Shown in pieces: positions 49,854-59,700 of a stretch of 64,000 nucleotides of DNA. Location: positions 3,968,001-4,032,000 of the forward strand of contig NZ_JARUBF010000001.1 in assembly GCF_029626025.1 (NCBI RefSeq), given 5' to 3'. Under the pieces are notes generated by a model. It was not told the origin of the DNA. It did no database searches and was given only the letters and a program-made list of their open reading frames with translations. Each line of letters starts with the position of its first letter. The stretch's first letter is position 1. The position numbers and the translations under genes were made by a program. This DNA is from Solwaraspora sp. WMMD406 (GTDB lineage: Bacteria > Actinomycetota > Actinomycetes > Mycobacteriales > Micromonosporaceae).

Positions 49854-51002
49854 GTGTCCGACATCCTGGTAAGCATCGCGATCATTGTCGGAGCGGCGCT
49901 CGGGGCGGCGTTGGCCGTCACCGTCGTCTACCGGATCCTGCGGATCGCCGGACGCAAGTCGACCCTGCTGGCCGAGGCCGCGCGACGGGCCTACTGGCCG
50001 AGCGCGATCATCGCCGCGTTGCTCGCCGTCCGGTTCGCCATCCCGGTCGCCACCAGCAACGGCTGGCACGAACCCGTCCTGCACACGATCATGCTGGCCA
50101 GCGTCGCCACCGGCGGCTGGCTGGTCGCGACCCTGATCGGCCTGGCTGCCGACACGGCGCTGCGGCGTTACCCCATCGATGTCAACGACAACCTGGCCGC
50201 CCGGCGCGTACACACCCAGATCACCGTGATCCGCCGGGTCAGCTTCGCTGTCGTCGCCGTACTCACCGTCGGCGCGATGCTGGTCACCTTCCCGGCGGCC
50301 CGGGCCGCCGGCGCCAGCGTGCTCGCCTCCGCCGGTCTGGTCGGCGTGGTCGCCGCGCTGGCCGCGCAGAGCACCCTGGGCAACCTCTTCGCCGGACTGC
50401 AGCTGGCCTTCGGTGACGCGTTGCGCCTCGACGACGTGGTGGTCGTCGAGGGGGAGTGGGGTCGTATCGAGGAGATGACCCTCGGGTACGTGGTGGTGAA
50501 GATCTGGGACGAGCGGCGGCTGATCCTGCCGTCGTCGTACTTCACCACGACCCCGTTCCAGAACTGGACCCGTACGGGCGCGTCGGTGCTGGGCACCGTC
50601 GAGGTCGACGTCGACTGGACCCTGCCGGTCGAGTCGATGCGTGCCGAGTTGCGCCGGCTCGTCGAGTCCGAGGCCGCCGCCGGGCTGTGGGACGGCCGGG
50701 TCTGCGTCCTGCAGGTCACTGATGCCACCGGCGGCAACGTCCGTACCCGTTCCCTGGTCAGTGCCGGGAATTCGTCCGCTTTGTGGGATTTGCGGTGTCT
50801 GGTGCGGGAGCAGCTCGTCAGTTGGGTCCAGGAACAGCACCCGCAGTCGCGGCCCCGGGTCCGCGCCGAGGTCGGCGAACCGTCCGGCGGTACCCCTGCG
50901 CCGCCGCCCAGCCAACGCACCACCGAGACCACCCCCGGAGTCGGGGACAACGACGGCAGCTCGCCCGGCCGCGACAACAACAGCGCGGTGCAGCACCGGT
51001 AA
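49854..51002 (+). CDS. MscS-family mechanosensitive channel
   Basis: This is 382 residues from GTG 49854 with GGAAGGAG (49837-49844) upstream. It has four N-terminal membrane helices. The pore-lining segment is glycine/alanine-rich (ASVLASAGLVGVVAALAAQS), then LGNLFAGLQLAFGDALRLDD. The beta domain VVVEGEWGRIEEMTLGYVVV and PFQNWTRTG are typical of MscS family proteins. It releases solutes on hypo-osmotic shock. The C-terminal 60 residues are disordered and proline/threonine-rich. Confidence 0.9.
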   Translation: MSDILVSIAIIVGAALGAALAVTVVYRILRIAGRKSTLLAEAARRAYWPSAIIAALLAVRFAIPVATSNGWHEPVLHTIMLASVATGGWLVATLIGLAADTALRRYPIDVNDNLAARRVHTQITVIRRVSFAVVAVLTVGAMLVTFPAARAAGASVLASAGLVGVVAALAAQSTLGNLFAGLQLAFGDALRLDDVVVVEGEWGRIEEMTLGYVVVKIWDERRLILPSSYFTTTPFQNWTRTGASVLGTVEVDVDWTLPVESMRAELRRLVESEAAAGLWDGRVCVLQVTDATGGNVRTRSLVSAGNSSALWDLRCLVREQLVSWVQEQHPQSRPRVRAEVGEPSGGTPAPPPSQRTTETTPGVGDNDGSSPGRDNNSAVQHR

Positions 51003-51055
51003 CAACTGCCCACGCCCGGTAGCGGTAGCGCCTGGATCCCGGCGCCGGCAGAGCC

Positions 51056-52108
51056 TCAGTCGGTGCCGGACCGGCTACGCAGCAGCGCCACCGCCTCGTC
51101 GAGCCGACCCTGCCGGGTCAACAGGGTCAGCAGCAGCCCCACCCCACGCCAGTCGTCGTCGGCGACCCCGGCCTGCAGCAACGCGATCGCCTCGCCGGGC
51201 TCGCCCCGCTCGGCGAGCACGGTCGCCAACTCGGTCCGCGCGCTCGGCTCACCCTGATCGGCGGCGATCCGCCAAAAATGCTCGGCCTCGGCGGCCTCGC
51301 CCTGCTGGTGCAGCAGCGCCGCCAGCCTCGACGCCGCGTGCCAGTCACCGCGCTGCGCCAACGTCCGCAACTCGTCGACGTGGCCCCGGTCGGCCAGCAG
51401 GTCGGCGAGGATCCGCCCGGCGGGGGACTCGCCCGCCTCGGCCAAGCCCCGCAGATAGCCGGTCGGGTCCGGCACCGGAGACATGCCGGCGGACTCCGCG
51501 TCAAAGAACCGACTGCCGCCGAACTCCTGCCGCAGCAGGTCGTCGAGGTCGTCGGCCAACTTCTTCATCGCCTTGATGGCGAACAGCAGATGTGTCGGCT
51601 GGAAATCGACCCCCAGCACCGGGATCGACGCCCACACCGTGTCACCGGTGCAATAGATCCGACCCGCCGGCATCGTGTTGGTCAACTCCGACAACCGGCG
51701 ATACAGCATCTCGGTCGGCTGCACCACGGTCAGCAGCGGCGAGAAGACGTCCACCAGCGGCGGATCCTCCTGCGCCCGTACGAGGATGATCGCGGAACCG
51801 GCGCGGATGCCGATGTCACCGTCGGAGTCCAGCCGCAGCTGGTCCACAGTAGTGTCCAGCAGCCCGGCGACGACCAGCTTGACCTGCCCGGTCAGCTTGT
51901 CGCCGACGACGCCGTGGCCGAGCCTGCGGGTCACCCCGACCACGCCCGATCCGGTGGGGGCGGTCCCCGATCGGGCGACGACCGGGCGGGCCGCCAGGGC
52001 TGCGGCCAGCCGGGTCGTGGCCGGCAACGGTACGGACGCGGTGGTGGCGGCCGGTCGGGCGGCCAACGCGGCGATCAGCCGGGAGAAGAGTCCGTCACTG
52101 CTCGTCAT
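51056..52108 (-). CDS. YbjN/TY-chaperone-like domain with TPR/Sel1 tail
   Basis: This is 350 residues from ATG 52108, overlapping the upstream 121-residue gene by 14 bases. Residues about 75-200 resemble T3SS-chaperone-like/YbjN domains (DGDIGIRAGSAIILVRAQED, VDVFSPLLT, LYRRLSELTN). Residues about 225-345 are helix pairs of the TPR/Sel1 kind (AGRILADLLADRG; LAALLHQQGEAAEAEHFWRI). Such YbjN proteins in actinomycetes are thought to be adaptor or chaperone proteins; the partner is unknown. Confidence 0.65.
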   Translation of the reverse strand: MTSSDGLFSRLIAALAARPAATTASVPLPATTRLAAALAARPVVARSGTAPTGSGVVGVTRRLGHGVVGDKLTGQVKLVVAGLLDTTVDQLRLDSDGDIGIRAGSAIILVRAQEDPPLVDVFSPLLTVVQPTEMLYRRLSELTNTMPAGRIYCTGDTVWASIPVLGVDFQPTHLLFAIKAMKKLADDLDDLLRQEFGGSRFFDAESAGMSPVPDPTGYLRGLAEAGESPAGRILADLLADRGHVDELRTLAQRGDWHAASRLAALLHQQGEAAEAEHFWRIAADQGEPSARTELATVLAERGEPGEAIALLQAGVADDDWRGVGLLLTLLTRQGRLDEAVALLRSRSGTD

Positions 52109-52460
52109 CGCCCCGCTCCCGTCCGGGCACCGGCTGCTTCGGTGGCTGGTCGACCACCCGGACCTGGTCGAACATCTTGGCGATGAACAGTGGCGCGACG
52201 ACCCCGAAGGTGAAGGTGGCGAAGGCGGTGGTCGCCAGGCCGCCGGCGGCCGCCGCCGCAGCCAGGCCGGTGCCGGCGATCGCCCGCAACATCACCGCGA
52301 AGATGATGATGGGCCGGTCGCGTTTGCTCCGCCAGGGCCACTGCCAGCGACCTTTGGACTCGGTGGTCGGTCGCATCATTCCGTAGAGGTTCAACGCTTC
52401 GGCAACGATGCTGCCGACCAGTCCCCACGTCGCTGCGATCCATAGAGACACAGACCTCAC
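52095..52460 (-). CDS. Small membrane protein, hypothetical
   Basis: This is 121 residues from GTG 52460. It has an N-terminal hydrophobic helix (SLWIAATWGLVGSIVAEALN), a basic loop (KGRWQWPWRSKRDRP) and two further hydrophobic segments (AIAGTGLAAAAAAGGLATTA, then FGVVAPLFIA). It overlaps the YbjN/TPR gene by 14 bases, so the two are co-translated. No family is known to me. Confidence 0.6.
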   Translation of the reverse strand: MRSVSLWIAATWGLVGSIVAEALNLYGMMRPTTESKGRWQWPWRSKRDRPIIIFAVMLRAIAGTGLAAAAAAGGLATTAFATFTFGVVAPLFIAKMFDQVRVVDQPPKQPVPGRERGDDEQ

Positions 52461-52699
52461 TCTACTGATCGTGGTCGCCCGTTCACGTCACGGGGACCGC
52501 CCGGCGGAACAACCTCCGCTCGGAGCGGTCGGCCACTTCAGCAACGGTAGCCCAGCGCCGCAATCGCGCTGCCAGGCGAAGTGGTCAACTTCTAGGGTGT
52601 GGGGTACTGGCGGAGCCTGGTGCGGGAATGAGAAGGTATGCGCCGCATGGCAATGAGATGTCCGGGGCGCCGTGCGGCCGGCACGCGGGAGGTCCATCG

Positions 52700-54046
52700 A
52701 TGTCCGATGAGGACGACGTCCAGCAGCTTCCGCTGCGGATCGGTGGATGGCTGCCCGCCCCGGACGGCACGCTCAAGCCCGCCCCTGACAACCCGGCCAA
52801 ACCCGACGACCAGGCCAAGCCCGGTAAACGGACCAAACCCGACAGTCGGGGTGCGCCTGCCGGCCGGCACAGCGCGAACCCGCCGCCCAGCCGACCCGGC
52901 CAACGCCCGACCACCAGACAGGGCAAAGGAACCCCCGGCCGCCTCGGCAACGTCGCCTGGTCCGTCTCACCCACCCCGGTCAGCGACTCCGCCGGCGACT
53001 GGCCCACCGCCGACCAGCCGACCGTCAGCACCTCGACACCCGGCCGGCCGTCCGGCACCACCAACGCCGCCGCGCCCGGCAGCACCGGCAGTCAGAGCAG
53101 CCAGGGCGGTCAGACCAGCCCCGGCAAAATGGACGGACCGCCCGCGCCGGACCGTCTCGCCGGCCGTACCCTCCCGCCCCGCCGCACCATGCTCGGCGCC
53201 GCCGCGCTCCTCACCCTGACGATCCTCGTCACCGCCAGCCTCACCAACCGGGGCGGCAGCCAGGAACCCATCCGGGGCGAGTTCGTCGCCGGCGCGTCCA
53301 GCGGTGCCAGCAACGCACCCGCGTTCCCCGACCCGACCGGCGACCCCGGCTCACCCGCCGCCCGGACACCCGACCCGGACGCCACCCCCACCCCCACCCC
53401 CACCCCCACCCCCACCCCCACCCCCGACGCCACGCCCAGCCCGGCCGCCGACCCCACCGTGGACACCCCGGCCGGGCCGCCCGCCGCCGGCGGCGACAAC
53501 CCCACCAGCCCGGACCCGGCCCCGCCGACCCCCGGCTCCGGCGCGAACCCGCCACCGGCCAACCCCCCGCCGGCGCCGGCACCCACCACCAAGCCCCCCG
53601 CGACGCTCACCCCCGGAGCCCGGATCGGCCTGGAAGTCGCCGCCCTGCCCGGCCACCGGATCCGGCACCGCGACGGCATCGCCGTCGTCGAACCCGCCAG
53701 CGCCGGCAGCACCACCAGCGTCAAAGCGTCCGCGACGTTCATCGTCCGCGCCGGCCTGGCCAGCAGCGGCTGCGTCTCGTTCGAGTCGGTCAGCCTGCCC
53801 GGACAATACCTGCGGCACTACGAGTTCCGGATCTTCCTCGACCGGCCCGACGGCAGCGACCTGTTCCGCGCCGACGCCACCTTCTGCCCGGTCAACGGCA
53901 TCGGCGGCGCACACACCTCGCTCCGGTCGCACAACTACCCGGACCGCTACCTGCGCCACGACACCCACAAACAGATGCGGATCTCACCGATCGGCGACGG
54001 CGCGTCCGCCGCGACCGCCACGTTCATCGTCCGCCACCCGCTCTGA
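52700..54046 (+). CDS. Membrane-anchored AbfB-domain (CBM42-like) protein
   Basis: ATG 52700 is preceded by GGGAGG (52687-52692), giving 448 residues; the earlier in-frame ATG at 52628 lacks this. The first 175 residues are disordered, then one membrane helix (TMLGAAALLTLTILVTASL), a Pro/Thr-rich spacer with seven TP dipeptides, and a C-terminal AbfB domain. That domain has two visible repeats (VSLPGQYLRHYEFRIFL; SHNYPDRYLRHDTHKQMRI, quoted in part). AbfB modules bind arabinofuranose-containing polysaccharide, so the protein is probably a cell-envelope arabinan or plant-hemicellulose binding protein. The opening sequence lacks a signal peptide, so it is a type II membrane protein. Confidence 0.75.
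   Translation: MSDEDDVQQLPLRIGGWLPAPDGTLKPAPDNPAKPDDQAKPGKRTKPDSRGAPAGRHSANPPPSRPGQRPTTRQGKGTPGRLGNVAWSVSPTPVSDSAGDWPTADQPTVSTSTPGRPSGTTNAAAPGSTGSQSSQGGQTSPGKMDGPPAPDRLAGRTLPPRRTMLGAAALLTLTILVTASLTNRGGSQEPIRGEFVAGASSGASNAPAFPDPTGDPGSPAARTPDPDATPTPTPTPTPTPTPDATPSPAADPTVDTPAGPPAAGGDNPTSPDPAPPTPGSGANPPPANPPPAPAPTTKPPATLTPGARIGLEVAALPGHRIRHRDGIAVVEPASAGSTTSVKASATFIVRAGLASSGCVSFESVSLPGQYLRHYEFRIFLDRPDGSDLFRADATFCPVNGIGGAHTSLRSHNYPDRYLRHDTHKQMRISPIGDGASAATATFIVRHPL
53384..53425 (+). repeat. Seven tandem ACCCCC hexamers
   Basis: This is a 42-bp microsatellite that encodes the TP dipeptides of the spacer between the membrane helix and the AbfB domain. The six-base unit keeps frame, so slippage would change only the length of the stalk. 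Confidence 0.9.
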
Positions 54047-54731
54047 CCCGCGCAGTCGGTGACCCCGACGACCCCGGCTGTGGCGACCCCGACGACGCCG
54101 GGTCGCGGCGCAGCGACCACAACGCCGGCCCGGCGGGGGAGAGGTGCCGGGGACCGGGCGTACGGTATCCGCGCCGGACCAGCAGATCCCGCACGTACTC
54201 CTCGTCGGTGACGGCGTGCCCGACGATCCCGGCGGCGTCCAGCACCCGGTGCCGGTCGTCGAGCAACGCCGCACCGATCGACCGCCGCCGCAACCACGGT
54301 GCCGCCGCCAGATAGACCAGCTCCTGACCGACCGGATGCCGGTCCGCCGACCGGTCCAGGCCCGGTGTCGGCAACCGCAACGCGGCGGTACGGTGCTCGT
54401 CGCGCGCCGCCCGCAGATCGGCGAAGCGCGGCCAGTGGACGCCGGCCGCGCCGAGCAGCCGACGTTCGTGTTCGGTCACGGCCTCCAACGCCAGCGGGTA
54501 CGGCTGCCACACGGCGACCCCTTCGCAGTCGCCGGCCACCTGCACGAACCCGTGCGCCAGGGCATGTTCCAGCTCGACGCCGAACACCCGCAGGAACGTC
54601 ACGTAGCGGCTGGAGACGTCGCTGATCAGCCAGGACGCCACCGGGTTGGTCAGGAACGCCTCGGCCAGCAGCGAGGCCAGCCGGTCGACCTCAGCGGGCC
54701 GGGCGGAACGGACGACGATGTCGGGTGTCAC
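54024..54731 (-). CDS. GNAT-family acetyltransferase
   Basis: This is 235 residues from GTG 54731 (GGAGGA nearby, GTGA overlap with the upstream stop). N-terminus SARPAEVDRLASLLAEAF and a C-terminal acetyl-CoA region LVYLAAAPWLRRRSIGAALL (R/Q-x-x-G-x-G/A pattern weakened to RRRSIGAAL). The final 23 bases overlap the convergent AbfB gene. The substrate is unknown; the upstream genes give no hint. Confidence 0.75.
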   Translation of the reverse strand: MTPDIVVRSARPAEVDRLASLLAEAFLTNPVASWLISDVSSRYVTFLRVFGVELEHALAHGFVQVAGDCEGVAVWQPYPLALEAVTEHERRLLGAAGVHWPRFADLRAARDEHRTAALRLPTPGLDRSADRHPVGQELVYLAAAPWLRRRSIGAALLDDRHRVLDAAGIVGHAVTDEEYVRDLLVRRGYRTPGPRHLSPAGPALWSLRRDPASSGSPQPGSSGSPTARVRAGGGR

Positions 54732-55060
54732 GAAGGATCCTCCGCAGGGGTCGACGAGGCAGGGGACAGGCGCTGGTCAGCGGCGCGCCGATGCGCGTCG
54801 CGCGCCCAGGTCAGGAAGCGGGGGAACAGCTGCGCGGGCGTCAGTTCGGGCAGGTCGGCGGCGGCGTCGGCGAGCTGCAGCGCGGCGTACAGGCACAGAC
54901 CGATCCGGTCGAAGTCGGCGACGAGCTGGTCCTTGGCCGGCGGACACGGCCACGGTTCGCCGCACGCCCGGCAGCACCACGACGGACGCCGCGCCACATG
55001 CTCGACCCGGCCGCCGACGTCGCCACCGCTGGTCGCGCCGAGCACCTTCGGGGCGGTCAT
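54728..55060 (-). CDS. Actinomycete WCCRACGEPWPC-motif protein
   Basis: This is 110 residues from ATG 55060. It carries a short cysteine motif (WCCRACGEPWPCPPAK) followed by helices DFDRIGLCLYAALQLAD and PAQLFPRFLTWAR. Such proteins are common next to XRE/DUF397 genes in actinomycetes and are often labelled flavin reductase without good support. The cysteines (C-x-x-C plus one) could bind zinc. It is coupled to the genes on both sides by ATGA and GTGA overlaps. Confidence 0.6.
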   Translation of the reverse strand: MTAPKVLGATSGGDVGGRVEHVARRPSWCCRACGEPWPCPPAKDQLVADFDRIGLCLYAALQLADAAADLPELTPAQLFPRFLTWARDAHRRAADQRLSPASSTPAEDPS

Positions 55061-55260
55061 CGGCCCACCGCGCCGGGCAGCCACCGCCGACGCGGCACAT
55101 TCCTGATCTTGTAGGTCCGGAATTGTCGGGAACCGCATTCCGGACAACGCAGCGTGTGCCCGCAGGACGGGCACCACCGCCGCCGCAGACGGCACAGCAG
55201 CAGACCCGGCGGAATCCCCAACACGAAACCGACGACAATGAACGCGAACGCGTCGAGCAT
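55057..55260 (-). CDS. Small membrane protein with zinc-ribbon-like cysteines
   Basis: ATG 55260 is chosen over 55281 because GAGAGG precedes it; 67 residues. One N-terminal membrane helix (FAFIVVGFVLGIPPGLLL) precedes two CxxC pairs (CPSCGHTLRCPECG), a zinc-ribbon arrangement. The stop overlaps the next ATG (ATGA), making a three-gene operon with the CGEPWPC protein and the acetyltransferase. Confidence 0.6.
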   Translation of the reverse strand: MLDAFAFIVVGFVLGIPPGLLLCRLRRRWCPSCGHTLRCPECGSRQFRTYKIRNVPRRRWLPGAVGR

Positions 55261-55566
55261 TGTTCTTTTCCTCTCGGGCAAAGATCAAGAGCCACGCGAG
55301 CAGGAGTACGCCTGGACCGGCCCCGCCGCAGCCGGTTACGGGGGCTCACGGCTGCGGCGGGTGACTATGGACAGCGCCGGCATGAGTTATCTAACGTGGA
55401 CGCCATGCAAAAGACAAGGCGTCCTGCGCCACCATCCGCATAATATTCGCCAGTTGAGGAGCAACCTATTTATGGAGAGCGCCTTCACGGCTGTGAATGC
55501 GCTAGTCAGTTGATTGTTCGCCACGTGGGTGACTACACTCGCCACAAGGATGAAGGGGGCAGCTAC
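55261..55566. other. Divergent intergenic region before the XRE regulator
   Basis: This is 306 bp with no supported gene. The right half is relatively AT-rich (cataatattcgcc, ctatttatgg) and probably holds the XRE gene promoter. An inverted repeat at 55478-55503 is listed separately. Confidence 0.5.
55478..55503. promoter_or_regulatory. Inverted repeat, candidate XRE operator
   Basis: AGCGC-C-TTCAC (55478-55488) and GTGAA-T-GCGCT (55493-55503) are arms of a 26-bp interrupted palindrome, about 64 bp before the likely XRE start. Position suits autoregulation. Confidence 0.4.
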
Positions 55567-56475
55567 TTGTCCGGCTCGATCGGCACAACCCTGCTTCGCC
55601 GACACATCGGCCGCTGGCTCACCGTGCTCCGGGAGTCCGCCGGCATCAGCCAGGACGCCGCCGCGCGGGCGCTGCAACGCGGCTCGTCGACCATCTGGCG
55701 CATCGAGGCAGGTGACGAACGGGTCCGCTTCCGCGACATCGACGTCACCGCCATGTGCGACCTTTACCAGGTCTCGCCGGAAACCCGGGCACGCCTGCTC
55801 GACCTGACCCGCGAGACCCGCGACGCCCCCAAGAAGGCGTGGTGGCACGACTACACCTCGTCCGCCCTGCCCGCCTGGTTCGGCCTCTACGTCTCCCTCG
55901 AAGACAGTGCCGACACCATACGCCAGTACGAGTCGGAGCTCGTGCCAGGACTGCTTCAAACCCGCCGGTACGCCGAGGCGGTCAATCGTGTGCTGCTCGG
56001 CTATGTCACCGAGGAGGACATCGACCGTCGAGTCACGGTCCGGATGGAGCGACAGGCGTTACTCAGGGCACCCCGACCGCCGCATCTTCGCGTGATCCTC
56101 AACGAAGCGGTGCTACGCCGGCAGGTTGGCGGACGTGAAGCGATGGCAGAGCAATTGCGCCACCTGCTGGACGTCATCCAGCGCTACTCGGTCTCCATCA
56201 GGATCCTGCCCTACTCTGCGGGGGTTCATGGCGGGATGACCGCCACCTTCACCATCCTGAACTTCCCGAACGCTCCGCTGAGCAGAGATCCAGTGGAGCC
56301 GCCACTGGCCTACGTGGATACTCTTACCGGCGCACTCTACCTGAACAAGGCTGATGAGATCCGAGCCTACGAGATGGTCTGGAGTGACATGGAGAGCCGT
56401 GTCCTTGACGAGGAATCGTCGAGACACATGATCAGCGACGCATTGGAGGCACTAGCCGGTGACCAGCCTGACTAA
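55567..56475 (+). CDS. XRE-family regulator with Scr1-type DUF5753 domain
   Basis: TTG 55567 is chosen because AAGGGGG is seven bases upstream and the family begins SGSIGTTLLRRH; TTG 55510 would add 19 residues. The protein has 302 residues. The helix-turn-helix is ESAGISQDAAARALQRG plus STIWRIEAG (residues about 20-55). The remainder is DUF5753: YESELVPGLLQTRRYAEAV, RQALLRAPRPPHLRVILNEA (quoted in part), VSIRILPYSAGVHGGM. These regulators pair with DUF397 proteins, affect development and secondary metabolism in Streptomyces, and may be toxin-antitoxin-like. Confidence 0.9.
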   Translation: MSGSIGTTLLRRHIGRWLTVLRESAGISQDAAARALQRGSSTIWRIEAGDERVRFRDIDVTAMCDLYQVSPETRARLLDLTRETRDAPKKAWWHDYTSSALPAWFGLYVSLEDSADTIRQYESELVPGLLQTRRYAEAVNRVLLGYVTEEDIDRRVTVRMERQALLRAPRPPHLRVILNEAVLRRQVGGREAMAEQLRHLLDVIQRYSVSIRILPYSAGVHGGMTATFTILNFPNAPLSRDPVEPPLAYVDTLTGALYLNKADEIRAYEMVWSDMESRVLDEESSRHMISDALEALAGDQPD

Positions 56476-56647
56476 CGCCGAGTGGCGCACGAGCACCCGC
56501 AGTGGTGCAGGGGGCAATTGTGTCGAGGTGGCGACGAACGTGCCCGACGTGGTCGCCGTACGGGACAGCAAGGACACGACCGGCCCGGTCCTCACCTTCG
56601 CCCCCGCCCAGTGGGCCACCTTCATCACCAACCCGCCCACACGTTGA
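56459..56647 (+). CDS. DUF397 family small protein
   Basis: This is 62 residues from GTG 56459, overlapping the XRE stop by 17 bases. The family pattern is complete: AEWRTSTRSGAGGNCVEVAT, VAVRDSKDTTGPVLTF and QWATFI. Together with the XRE/DUF5753 gene it forms the usual regulator pair. Confidence 0.92.
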   Translation: MTSLTNAEWRTSTRSGAGGNCVEVATNVPDVVAVRDSKDTTGPVLTFAPAQWATFITNPPTR

Positions 56648-56651
56648 CATC

Positions 56652-56692
56652 GGTGGTGGGTGCAGCCAGGTACCCTGCCTGCACCCACCACC
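56652..56692 (+). terminator. Terminator between DUF397 and the CRISPR leader
   Basis: GGTGGTGGGTGCAG (56652-56665) pairs perfectly with CTGCACCCACCACC (56679-56692), a 14-bp stem with a 13-nt loop. It insulates the array from upstream transcription. Confidence 0.8.
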
Positions 56693-56784
56693 CACAGCCG
56701 CGCACGTCGACCAAGGGGAGTAGCCTCCAAATGAAAGTGAACGAAAACTGGCTGGTAACCTCCTAAACTCCCTGGTCAGCAAGT
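56693..56784 (+). promoter_or_regulatory. Probable CRISPR leader
   Basis: This 92-bp stretch between the terminator and the first repeat is the least GC-rich DNA nearby (caaatgaaagtgaacgaaaa). It adjoins the end of the array with perfect repeats, as leaders do, and should contain the pre-crRNA promoter. Leaders can extend further upstream, but the terminator and gene leave little room. Confidence 0.65.
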
Positions 56785-59700
56785 CTGCTCCCCGCGCACG
56801 CGGGGATGGTCCCTGCTACACCTCCCGCCGCCACTGCTGGAAGAACTGCTCCCCGCGCACGCGGGGATGGTCCCCCGGCCACGACCGCCAGCTGCGCGTC
56901 GATGTCCTGCTCCCCGCGCACGCGGGGATGGTCCCGTGGTCGTAAGACAGGACCCGACGCAGGTCCTCTGCTCCCCGCGCACGCGGGGATGGTCCCAACA
57001 CGAACTCGCGGCCGCCGAGCCGATAGCGCTGCTCCCCGCGCACGCGGGGATGGTCCCACCACCAGCGTGACGATCACCGGAACCGCGTACTGCTCCCCGC
57101 GCACGCGGGGATGGTCCCTCCATCCGCCCACCGACAGCCCCGCACTCGTTCTGCTCCCCGCGCACGCGGGGATGGTCCCACAGCGCTCCTCGATGAGGCC
57201 GAGGCCCGCTACTGCTCCCCGCGCACGCGGGGATGGTCCCTGTACGGCAGGCGCACCGCGAACCATGCCGCTCTGCTCCCCGCGCACGCGGGGATGGTCC
57301 CTCCATCCGCCCACCGACAGCCCCGCACTCGTTCTGCTCCCCGCGCACGCGGGGATGGTCCTGAGGACTCCGGTGATCCGGAGTACACCGCGAACTGCTC
57401 CCCGCGCACGCGGGGATGGTCCCTCCCGATTCCCGCCACGGCTGGTCTGCTGCTCCTGCTCCCCGCGCACGCGGGGATGGTCCCAGGAACACGAGCACGG
57501 CCATGTAGACCACCAGCTGCTCCCCGCGCACGCGGGGATGGTCCCAGCAGGAACTCAGCGCTGACGCGGTCGTCGGCCTGCTCCCCGCGCACGCGGGGAT
57601 GGTCCCGGAATCGCAAGACGAATCGATGCCTTGTACGTCTGCTCCCCGCGCACGCGGGGATGGTCCCGAACCCCGCGAGTTCATCGCCCCCGACCCGCCC
57701 TGCTCCCCGCGCACGCGGGGATGGTCCCTGGGAAGCCGCGACCGCTCCGGGCCGGTCCATCTGCTCCCCGCGCACGCGGGGATGGTCCCGTCCTGCAGCG
57801 AGACAGCGGGTCCGGCTGGCACTGCTCCCCGCGCACGCGGGGATGGTCCCGTGATGCAGACCGCTCCGGACGACGTGGGTCGCTGCTCCCCGCGCACGCG
57901 GGGATGGTCCCGCGGCTGCGCTCGCCTCGGCAGACTTGAAGCCCTGCTCCCCGCGCACGCGGGGATGGTCCCCAGAACGCGGCGGCAACTTTCAAGCTCA
58001 AGCTCTGCTCCCCGCGCACGCGGGGATGGTCCCGTCTTACTGATCGCTTTGGTGCCCCGTTCGACCTGCTCCCCGCGCACGCGGGGATGGTCCCGGTGGC
58101 TCCGGATCGGGCCCGTAGTGCTTCCACTGCTCCCCGCGCACGCGGGGATGGTCCCGAGAATCGACCCGACGAAGGTGAGCCTGACTTCTGCTCCCCGCGC
58201 ACGCGGGGATGGTCCCGCGACCAGGCCGAGACCTGCCGCAGCGGCGATCTGCTCCCCGCGCACGCGGGGATGGTCCCGCGATCGCGCCGGCCAGGATGCC
58301 CAGACCGGTCTGCTCCCCGCGCACGCGGGGATGGTCCCGGGCACGCACTCTGGTGCGACCCGGCTAGTTGCTGCTCCCCGCGCACGCGGGGATGGTCCCG
58401 GGCCGCCTCGCTCGTCGCCGCAGCGCGAGCACTGCTCCCCGCGCACGCGGGGATGGTCCCCCAACATGAAAAGCCGTGGGGTTTTGCTCACCCTGCTCCC
58501 CGCGCACGCGGGGATGGTCCCGTATCTGACATTGCCCGTTCCGGCCCGTACGGCTGCTCCCCGCGCACGCGGGGATGGTCCCTGGGGAACGTCGTCCTCC
58601 AATCTCCTCGGACCCTGCTCCCCGCGCACGCGGGGATGGTCCCGAATGGCAGCCTTGACGAGCGCATGCGGGCCGCTGCTCCCCGCGCACGCGGGGATGG
58701 TCCCGCATTGCAGAAACGTAGGCTCGCCTTCGATCCCTGCTCCCCGCGCACGCGGGGATGGTCCCGGCTCGCTGCCACTCATTCGGCTACTCCGTAGCTG
58801 CTCCCCGCGCACGCGGGGATGGTCCTCCAGCAACACCTTGCCGAACACGCGCCGGAGGCTGCTCCCCGCGCACGCGGGGATGGTCCCGGCTCATCCTGCG
58901 CGGATGTGCCGCGATGGCCCTGCTCCCCGCGCACGCGGGGATGGTCCCAACCCGGCGAGATGAGCCGCCCGTGAGGTGACCTGCTCCCCGCGCACGCGGG
59001 GATGGTCCCCGTGTGGGCTCGGACGGCCCGAAGAGAAAGCACTGCTCCCCGCGCACGCGGGGATGGTCCCCGCATCTTTTCGGGCTGCTGTTCTTCGGAC
59101 ACCTGCTCCCCGCGCACGCGGGGATGGTCCCGACCTGGTTCCAGGACCTGTGGGACGTGGTCTCTGCTCCCCGCGCACGCGGGGATGGTCCCGTCGTCGC
59201 CTGTCGCGCGGTCATGTCGGGGAACTGCTCCCCGCGCACGCGGGGATGGTCCCCGAGATGTGTTCGGGCTGAAATTCGCCCCGTGCTGCTCCCCGCGCAC
59301 GCGGGGATGGTCCCTGGTGACCCGCCTCGGTCTGCAGCCGGATCAGCTGCTCCCCGCGCACGCGGGGATGGTCCCGGTGACGTTCGGCGGCGAGCTCGCC
59401 TACGAGCCTGCTCCCCGCGCACGCGGGGATGGTCCCAAACAGCTGCAGGCAGACCCGGTCGTCGGCCCCTGCTCCCCGCGCACGCGGGGATGGTCCCGCG
59501 CTCTACGAGGGCACCGCGCCGCTGCACTACTGCTCCCCGCGCACGCGGGGATGGTCCCAGTACCACCGAGAGATCACGACGCCTGACGCTCTGCTCCCCG
59601 CGCACGCGGGGATGGTCCCTGCAGGCCGCCTACGCCCGGCTCAAGGCCAAGCTGCTCCCCGCGCACGCGGGGATGGTCCCCTGTGGCCGCCGAAGCTGTC

